This document shows, piece after piece, positions 1-4,195 of a DNA stretch of 7,731 bases. Both the position numbers and the translations under genes were made by a program. The number at the start of each line of letters is the position of its first letter. Within the stretch, counting starts at the first letter, position 1. The notes under the pieces were generated by a model. That model worked only from the letters and a program-made list of their open reading frames with translations. It was not told the origin of the DNA and did not search any database. Source of the stretch: Bacteroidota bacterium (GTDB taxonomy: Bacteria > Bacteroidota > Bacteroidia > Flavobacteriales_F > PHOS-HE28); NCBI GenBank assembly GCA_963169595.1, contig CAUJFM010000041.1, positions 1-7,731 of the forward strand. The letters run 5' to 3'.

Positions 1-32
1 CGCTCGGGCAGATGGGGGGAGCCTTCGTTCAT
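1..32 (-). CDS. Possible 5' end of a divergent gene (partial, product unknown)
   Basis: An ATG on the minus strand at 32-30 opens a frame reading MNEGSPHLPE with no stop before the left edge, so only about ten codons are visible and no product can be named. The case for a real start is positional. An exact match to the Bacteroidota -7 consensus TAnnTTTG lies on the same strand at 67-60, which would put the transcript start roughly 20 bases upstream of this ATG. The region between here and glmM would then be a divergent intergenic region of about 220 bp. The alternative is that these bases are non-coding, or the tail of a plus-strand gene (see the rejected list). This is an inference from start and promoter geometry, not from protein similarity. 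Confidence 0.35.
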   Translation of the reverse strand, partial: MNEGSPHLPE

Positions 33-50
33 GGGCGGTCCTGAGGGTCC

Positions 51-72
51 AGGCCTCCACAAATTTAGGCCT
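51..72. repeat. Paired AGGCCT palindromes flanking a -7 element
   Basis: AGGCCT occurs at 51-56 and again at 67-72. Because it is its own reverse complement, the pair is both a direct and an inverted repeat with a 10-base AT-rich spacer (CCACAAATTT). It could form a 6-bp stem with a 10-base loop, or act as a protein-binding pair around the minus-strand -7 element at 60-67, whose last two bases overlap the right copy. No U-tract follows, so an intrinsic terminator is unlikely. The repeat is seen directly; any operator role is a guess. Confidence 0.3.
60..67 (-). promoter_or_regulatory. Bacteroidota-type -7 element (TAAATTTG)
   Basis: Read on the minus strand this is TAAATTTG, an exact fit to the TAnnTTTG -7 consensus of Bacteroidota primary sigma factor promoters. 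I found no TTG-type -33 element at the expected 19-22 bp spacing upstream (about positions 87-92), so it is a half-promoter by sequence. It is well placed to drive the possible minus-strand gene starting at 32. Confidence 0.4.
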
Positions 73-193
73 TTCGCCCTGCCGCCGACCTTGCCGGTCC
101 GCGCTTATCAACAGGAGCCGGTGCATCGCACAGGTGAACACCCGATCGTGAATGCCTGTCCCTCAACCAAGTAGAGGGGCTGAAGGCGGAGGG

Positions 194-201
194 TACTTTT
201 G
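194..201 (+). promoter_or_regulatory. Bacteroidota-type -7 element upstream of glmM (TACTTTTG)
   Basis: TACTTTTG matches TAnnTTTG exactly and lies about 50 bases before the chosen glmM start at 251, implying a leader of roughly 40-45 nt. No clear TTG -33 element is seen near 168-175. Its position also argues against the in-frame upstream ATG at 152, because a transcript starting here would not contain that codon. It would probably also drive the downstream cysteine desulfurase. Confidence 0.45.
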
Positions 202-250
202 TGGCCGCTCCGGTGCCTTGTCCACAACCTCAGGGCACCAGTTCCCGACC

Positions 251-1657
251 ATGACGCTCATCCGTTCCATTTCCGGCATTCGTGGCACCATCGGTGGTGC
301 TCCCGGCGAAGGTCTCACCCCCATGGACGTGGTCCGCTACACGGCGGCGTTCGGCACCTTGATCGGCCGGCGTACGCAGCGCGAACGTCCTCGGATGGTG
401 CTGGGGCGCGATGCGCGGATCAGCGGTCCCATGGTGCGCGACCTGGTCTGCGGCACCCTCGTTGGACTGGGCTTCGAGGTGATCGACCTGGACCTGGCCA
501 CCACCCCGACCGTGGAATTGGCCGTGGTGGGCGAAGGCGCCGATGGGGGCATCATCCTCACCGCGAGCCACAATCCGATCCAATGGAACGCGCTCAAGCT
601 CCTGAACGCCAAGGGTGAGTTCATCAGTGCGGCCGATGGGGCGGAGGTGCTCCGCATCGCAGAGGCCGGGGACCTCGCGTTCGCCCCTGTGGAGCAGTTG
701 GGCTCCGTGCGTCAGGCCGAGGGTTGGACCCGTCGGCACATCGACGCGATCCTGGCGCTGGACCTCGTGGACACCAAGGCCATTGCTGCGGCCAACCTGC
801 GCGTGGCCGTGGATGCCGTGAACTCCGTCGGCGGCCGTGCGGTACCGGCGTTGCTCACCGCATTGGGCGTGATGGAGGTGGTGGAGGTGAACTGCATCCC
901 CGATGGCCGCTTCGCCCACAACCCCGAACCGCTCCCCGAGCATCTGGGCGATCTCTGCAAGGCCGTCACCCGTCACAAGGCCCATCTGGGCATCTCCGTG
1001 GACCCCGATGTGGACCGCCTGGCCATCGTGTGCGAGGATGGCAGCATGTTCGGCGAGGAGTACACCCTGGTGGCGGTGGCCGACCATGTGCTCGCCAGCC
1101 GGCCGGGCGATACGGTGAGCAACCTCAGCAGCACACGCGCCCTGGACGATGTGGCCGCCCGCCATGGCCGCAAGCGCCATGCCAGTGCCGTAGGCGAGGT
1201 GAACGTGGTGGAGGTGATGAAGGAAGTAAAGGCAGCGATCGGCGGGGAAGGCAATGGCGGCATCATCCTCAGCGAACTGCATTACGGCCGGGATGCCTTG
1301 GTGGGCATCGCCCTCTTCCTGACCCATCTGGTCCGCAGCGGCAGGACCTGTTCGGAACTGCGGCGCACCTACCCGGACTACCACATGAGCAAGAACAAGA
1401 TCGAGCTGCAGCCCGGCATGGACGTGGCCGGCATCGTCAATGCCATGCAGGACCGATACCGCGCACAGCCGCACAGCACTGTGGACGGACTGCGGATCGA
1501 GTTCGACAACACCTGGGTGCACCTGCGCCGCAGCAACACGGAGCCCATCATCCGCGTCTATGCGGAGGCCCCCACACGTGAAGCGGCCGATGGCTTGGCC
1601 GGAAGGATCCTCAGGGAGCTGGCCGAAGTGGCGGGGCTGGGAGCCGAAGCCCGGTAA
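251..1657 (+). CDS. glmM: Phosphoglucosamine mutase
   Basis: Predicted to interconvert glucosamine 6-phosphate and glucosamine 1-phosphate in the cytosol, the step before UDP-GlcNAc synthesis for peptidoglycan and lipopolysaccharide. The 468-residue protein is a four-domain alpha-D-phosphohexomutase. The N-terminus MTLIRSISGIRG is typical of the family. The phosphoserine loop TASHNP has its catalytic Ser at 106. The Mg-binding loop DPDVDR supplies Asp251, Asp253 and Asp255. A sugar-specificity loop GEGNGG lies at about 332-337, and the C-terminal phosphate-binding loop RRSNTEP at 426-432. Length is slightly above the usual 445-465. The frame extends upstream to an ATG at 152, but the extra 33 residues are unlike the family and a -7 promoter match lies between the two ATGs, so 251 is preferred. 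The SNTEP form of the phosphate loop also occurs in phosphomannomutases, so related hexose-phosphate mutase activity cannot be excluded. Confidence 0.93.
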   Translation: MTLIRSISGIRGTIGGAPGEGLTPMDVVRYTAAFGTLIGRRTQRERPRMVLGRDARISGPMVRDLVCGTLVGLGFEVIDLDLATTPTVELAVVGEGADGGIILTASHNPIQWNALKLLNAKGEFISAADGAEVLRIAEAGDLAFAPVEQLGSVRQAEGWTRRHIDAILALDLVDTKAIAAANLRVAVDAVNSVGGRAVPALLTALGVMEVVEVNCIPDGRFAHNPEPLPEHLGDLCKAVTRHKAHLGISVDPDVDRLAIVCEDGSMFGEEYTLVAVADHVLASRPGDTVSNLSSTRALDDVAARHGRKRHASAVGEVNVVEVMKEVKAAIGGEGNGGIILSELHYGRDALVGIALFLTHLVRSGRTCSELRRTYPDYHMSKNKIELQPGMDVAGIVNAMQDRYRAQPHSTVDGLRIEFDNTWVHLRRSNTEPIIRVYAEAPTREAADGLAGRILRELAEVAGLGAEAR

Positions 1658-1698
1658 ATTCGCCGCCCTTACCACGCGAACAGGACCTGAACACCACC

Positions 1699-2850
1699 AT
1701 GGAGCGGATCTATCTCGACAACGCCGCCACCACCCCGCTCGACCCCGAGGTGCTGGACGCCATGCTGCCCTACTTCCGCGAGCACTTTGGCAATCCCAGC
1801 GCCATCCACGCTTTCGGGCGTCGCACCCGGGCCGCCGTGGAACAGGCCCGCAGGCAGGTGGCCCAGCTGTTGAACTGCACCCCGGGTGAGATCATCTTCA
1901 CCAGCGGTGGCACGGAGGCCGACAACATGGCCCTGGCCTGCAGCGTGCGTGACCTGGGCGTGCGTCACATCATCACCTCGCCCATCGAGCACCACGCGGT
2001 GGAGTACACTGCGGCCGCGCTGGGCCAGCAGCAGAGCGTGGAGGTCCACTGGTTGCGCCTGCACGAGGACGGTCGTCCGGATGAGCAACACCTGGAGGAA
2101 CTGCTGAAGGCCACGCAGGGACAAGGCGTGCTGGTATCCCTGATGCATGCCAACAACGAGATCGGCACCCGCATCGACCTGGAGCGGATCGGCGGGCTCG
2201 CCCATCGCTATGGTGCACTGTTCCACAGCGACACGGTGCAGACCATGGGGCACTACCGCTTCGACCTGGCCACGCTGCCCGTGGACATGATCACCTGCGC
2301 GGCGCACAAGTTCCATGGGCCCAAGGGTTCCGGTTTCCTCTACCTGCGGAACGGGGTCGGCCTGAAGCCGATGATCATCGGCGGGGCGCAGGAGCGGAAC
2401 ATGCGGGCCGGTACCGAGAACATCGCCGGCATCGTGGGACTGGCCAAGGCCATGGAGATCGCCTATCGCGACCTGGCCCACCACCAGCACCATGTGCAGG
2501 GGTTGAAGGACCGCATGATGAAGCGCCTCCTGGCCGAGATCCCCGGAGTTGGCTTCAACGGCGATCCGGGACCGGACAGCCTGTACACCGTGCTCAATGT
2601 GCGGTTCCCGGACGATGGCCGGTCGGAGATGCTGCTCTACAACCTGGACATCGAAGGGGTGGCCTGCAGCGGCGGAAGCGCCTGCAGCAGCGGCAGCAAC
2701 AAGGGCTCGCACGTGCTGGCCGCGCTCTATCCCGAGCGCCCCGGGGCCAACATCCGTTTCTCGTTCAGCCGGTTCACCACGGCGGATGAAGTGGACCGCA
2801 CGGTGGCCATCCTCAAGCGCATCCTCCAGCCCGTGCCGGTGAACGCCTGA
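1699..2850 (+). CDS. Cysteine desulfurase (IscS/NifS-type, class V aminotransferase fold)
   Basis: A PLP enzyme that removes sulfur from L-cysteine, giving alanine and an enzyme persulfide that feeds Fe-S cluster assembly, tRNA thiolation or other sulfur transfers. The 383-residue protein has the whole family signature: the N-terminal YLDNAATTP, the FTSGGTEADN phosphate-binding stretch at about 67-76, the EHH motif with ring-stacking His98, HSDTVQ with Asp178 and Gln181 contacting the cofactor, and the PLP-binding Lys204 in AAHKFHGPKG. The persulfide Cys is most likely Cys329 in SGGSACSSGS, the group I (IscS/NifS) arrangement rather than the SufS-type RTGHHC loop. A second Cys lies at 323. 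It begins 41 bp after glmM on the same strand with no recognisable promoter between, so co-transcription is likely. No iscU, iscR or suf gene is visible nearby, so the acceptor is unknown and iscS versus nifS cannot be settled. Confidence 0.92.
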   Translation: MERIYLDNAATTPLDPEVLDAMLPYFREHFGNPSAIHAFGRRTRAAVEQARRQVAQLLNCTPGEIIFTSGGTEADNMALACSVRDLGVRHIITSPIEHHAVEYTAAALGQQQSVEVHWLRLHEDGRPDEQHLEELLKATQGQGVLVSLMHANNEIGTRIDLERIGGLAHRYGALFHSDTVQTMGHYRFDLATLPVDMITCAAHKFHGPKGSGFLYLRNGVGLKPMIIGGAQERNMRAGTENIAGIVGLAKAMEIAYRDLAHHQHHVQGLKDRMMKRLLAEIPGVGFNGDPGPDSLYTVLNVRFPDDGRSEMLLYNLDIEGVACSGGSACSSGSNKGSHVLAALYPERPGANIRFSFSRFTTADEVDRTVAILKRILQPVPVNA

Positions 2851-2868
2851 GGCGGCTGGTCTTGGGAA

Positions 2869-2901
2869 TTGGCCGGTTCCACGGCGCGTTCCTTATTTTC
2901 G
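2869..2901 (+). promoter_or_regulatory. Weak candidate promoter for the zinc-ribbon gene
   Basis: TATTTTCG at 2894-2901 matches the TAnnTTTG -7 consensus at five of six fixed positions. A TTG lies upstream at 2869-2871 with a 22-bp spacer, slightly long for the class. The -7 box ends only four bases before the ATG at 2906, so a transcript from it would be leaderless or nearly so. The 55-bp gap is otherwise featureless, and read-through from the cysteine desulfurase is the alternative. Confidence 0.25.
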
Positions 2902-2905
2902 GCAC

Positions 2906-3322
2906 ATGCCAGCCAATGCCGAGAAGGTCTGCCTGGAATGCGGCGAACGCATCGTAGGGCGCACGGACAAGCGCTTCTGCTCCGATGCCTGCCGCAATCT
3001 GTACCACTACCACGCGAACAATGCGCCCATCAACTATGTGCGCAATGTGGTGAACGCCCTCAAGCGCAACCGGCGTATCCTCTCCGAACTGAACACCGGG
3101 CCGGACGGAAAGACCAAGGTGCACCGGGACAAGCTGGTGGAGCGGGGGTACAGCTTCATGTACCACACCAACACGCACCGCACGAAGGCCGGCAACAACT
3201 ACGTGTTCTGCTTCGAGCACGGCTTTCTCGAACTGGGTGAGAACTGGTTCATGCTCGTGCGCCGCGATGAGTACCTGGACCGCGCCGGTGATGCCAAGGC
3301 GGACCGTACGGGTACGGCCTAA
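2906..3322 (+). CDS. Conserved small zinc-ribbon protein, function unknown
   Basis: A 138-residue basic protein. Residues 1-30 carry a CxxC...CxxxC zinc-binding set (Cys9, Cys12, Cys25, Cys29) in the context CLECGE...RFCSDACR. A Lys/Arg-rich segment follows (about 44-80, including ALKRNRRIL and KVHRDKLVERGY), then an aromatic-rich C-terminal half (YHTNTHRTKAGNNYVFCFEHGF, about 86-107) ending in a polar tail. From memory, proteins with this same order (FCSDxCR, then NRRIL, KxHRDKL, and a YxFCxxxGxL block) are widespread in Bacteroidota as hypothetical zinc-ribbon proteins. I know of no assigned role. The zinc ribbon plus basic region would suit nucleic-acid or protein binding, which is inference. 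It lies 55 bp after the cysteine desulfurase, and its stop overlaps the stop of the opposing pdeM by four bases. Confidence 0.82.
   Translation: MPANAEKVCLECGERIVGRTDKRFCSDACRNLYHYHANNAPINYVRNVVNALKRNRRILSELNTGPDGKTKVHRDKLVERGYSFMYHTNTHRTKAGNNYVFCFEHGFLELGENWFMLVRRDEYLDRAGDAKADRTGTA
3301..3319 (-). terminator. Hairpin abutting the convergent stop codons (no U-tract)
   Basis: CCGTAC at 3304-3309 and GTACGG at 3312-3317 are perfect inverted arms around GG. GG at 3301-3302 can also pair with CC at 3318-3319 with a single bulged A. On the minus strand the hairpin starts right at the pdeM stop; on the plus strand it lies in the last codons of the zinc-ribbon gene. No T-run follows on either strand, so it is not a classical intrinsic terminator. 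It may pause polymerase or protect the 3' end. The pairing is visible; the function is inferred. Confidence 0.3.
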
Positions 3323-3987
3323 CCCCGCGCACGCACCGGCGGAACCACCGCATTGGTCACCTCCAGCACCAGGCTGTCGGTGCAGGCATAGACACGGTCC
3401 ATGCGGCCGGGCTGCACCACGAAGGTGCCTGTGGAGGTGCCGAACGCCGGCAACAGCACCCGACGATCATTGATCAGGAAGCAGGGCAGCCGCATGGATT
3501 GCCTTCCGCGTCCCGCCAACACGACCCCGGGATGCACGTGGCCACTGATCGTGCAGCCCGCCTGATCGCCGGCATCGGCATGAGCGAACTGGAAGCCGCC
3601 CAGTGTCCAGCGCTCCGGATGGACCGTGATGCCCGCCTCCGCATAGCGGCGTTCGGCGAGCACGTCATGGTTGCCGGGCACCAGTTCGACGGAGCAAGGG
3701 AGGGACCGCGCCCACTGGACGGTCCGTTCCCAAGCGCTGTTGTGGGCGCTGTGGAAGAGATCGCCAAGGATGAGCAACCGTTCCGGCGTGAACGTGCCGA
3801 TCAACGCGGTCAGGCGGTCCAGCGTGCTGCGGTCGTGGGCCTCCGGCAGGGGAGCGCCACCCTTGCGCAGGTGTGCGGCCTTGCCCAGGTGCAGGTCGCT
3901 CACCACCAGGCACCGCTGTGCGGGCCAGTACAGGGCCCGGTGCGGATGAAGCACGAAGGCTTGTTGGTGGATCACGATGTGCTGCAT
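3319..3987 (-). CDS. pdeM: PdeM-like ligase-associated metallophosphoesterase
   Basis: A 222-residue calcineurin-type metallophosphoesterase, probably a DNA-repair nuclease. The metal-binding motifs appear in order: SDLHLGK (Asp31, His33), GDLFHS (Asp76), GNHD (Asn106, His107), a His at about 136 (FAHAD), and GHVHP (His150, His152). The LHLGKAAHLRKGG and AFGTSTG stretches and the length fit the PdeM family, whose members usually sit in an operon with an ATP-dependent DNA ligase, an exonuclease and an Lhr-like helicase. None of those partners is visible here, so the gene is an orphan within this window. The start at 3987 puts the SDLHLGK strand about 30 residues in, as in relatives, and a promoter-like pair lies 40-70 bases upstream. 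A general phosphodiesterase is the fallback. It is convergent with the zinc-ribbon gene and divergent from the ATPase gene. Confidence 0.85.
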   Translation of the reverse strand: MQHIVIHQQAFVLHPHRALYWPAQRCLVVSDLHLGKAAHLRKGGAPLPEAHDRSTLDRLTALIGTFTPERLLILGDLFHSAHNSAWERTVQWARSLPCSVELVPGNHDVLAERRYAEAGITVHPERWTLGGFQFAHADAGDQAGCTISGHVHPGVVLAGRGRQSMRLPCFLINDRRVLLPAFGTSTGTFVVQPGRMDRVYACTDSLVLEVTNAVVPPVRARG

Positions 3988-4026
3988 GCTCGAACTGGAC
4001 CTGGCGGCCTGCCTGCCACGACCCTA

Positions 4027-4056
4027 CAAAGGTCAGGAACCGTTCTGTCCATGCAA
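4027..4056 (-). promoter_or_regulatory. Candidate pdeM promoter (-33 TTG, -7 GACCTTTG)
   Basis: On the minus strand, TTG at 4056-4054 is followed after 19 bp by GACCTTTG at 4034-4027. This fits five of the six fixed bases of TAnnTTTG, with good Bacteroidota spacing. Transcription would begin near 4021, giving a leader of about 35 nt before the ATG at 3987. It is the only promoter candidate in the window with both elements at normal spacing. The rest of the 208-bp divergent gap (3988-4195) holds no convincing plus-strand promoter for the ATPase. Confidence 0.4.
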
Positions 4057-4195
4057 GGTATCTTGAGCCCTCCTCCATTTCATGACCAAGGCCCCCACGA
4101 TCCGGTGTTCCGTCGCGTTCATCTGGGCCAGGACCGTACAAGCTCACACCCTCGGAGGCCAACACGACATCGCATACAGTTGATCCTCACGACGT

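Noticed and set aside
1..174. Plus-strand frame open from the left edge to a TAG at 172-174, possibly the tail of an upstream gene
   Set aside because: The 57 visible codons are Pro/Gly/Arg-rich and unrecognisable, and they run through the AT-rich promoter-like island at 60-67. It cannot be excluded without more upstream sequence.
1634..1652. GGGCT/AGCCC inverted pair at the end of glmM as a terminator
   Set aside because: It has only a 5-bp stem with a 9-base loop inside the coding region and no T-run, and the next gene follows closely on the same strand.
230..1675. Long open frame on the minus strand opposite glmM (about 480 codons)
   Set aside because: It is His/Gly/Ala-rich with no recognisable domain and is fully antisense to a clear glmM. 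GC-rich coding DNA commonly leaves such antisense frames open.
1669..2712. Long minus-strand open frame opposite the cysteine desulfurase
   Set aside because: It is an antisense shadow with a composition unlike a folded protein, and the plus-strand frame has every catalytic motif.
2865..2880. Hairpin GGAATT-GGCC-GGTTCC after the cysteine desulfurase stop as a terminator
   Set aside because: It needs two G-U wobbles in a 6-bp stem, has no adjoining T-run and overlaps the TTG of a candidate promoter; too weak to annotate.
3665..4165. Minus-strand open frame reaching into the pdeM upstream region
   Set aside because: It overlaps pdeM in another frame, its sequence is Pro/Arg/Gly-rich without motifs, and the pdeM frame has all metal ligands.
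4175..4182. TACAGTTG just upstream of the ATPase as a -7 box
   Set aside because: One mismatch to TAnnTTTG, no -33 element at a suitable distance, and only 13 bases before the ATG; not distinguishable from chance.
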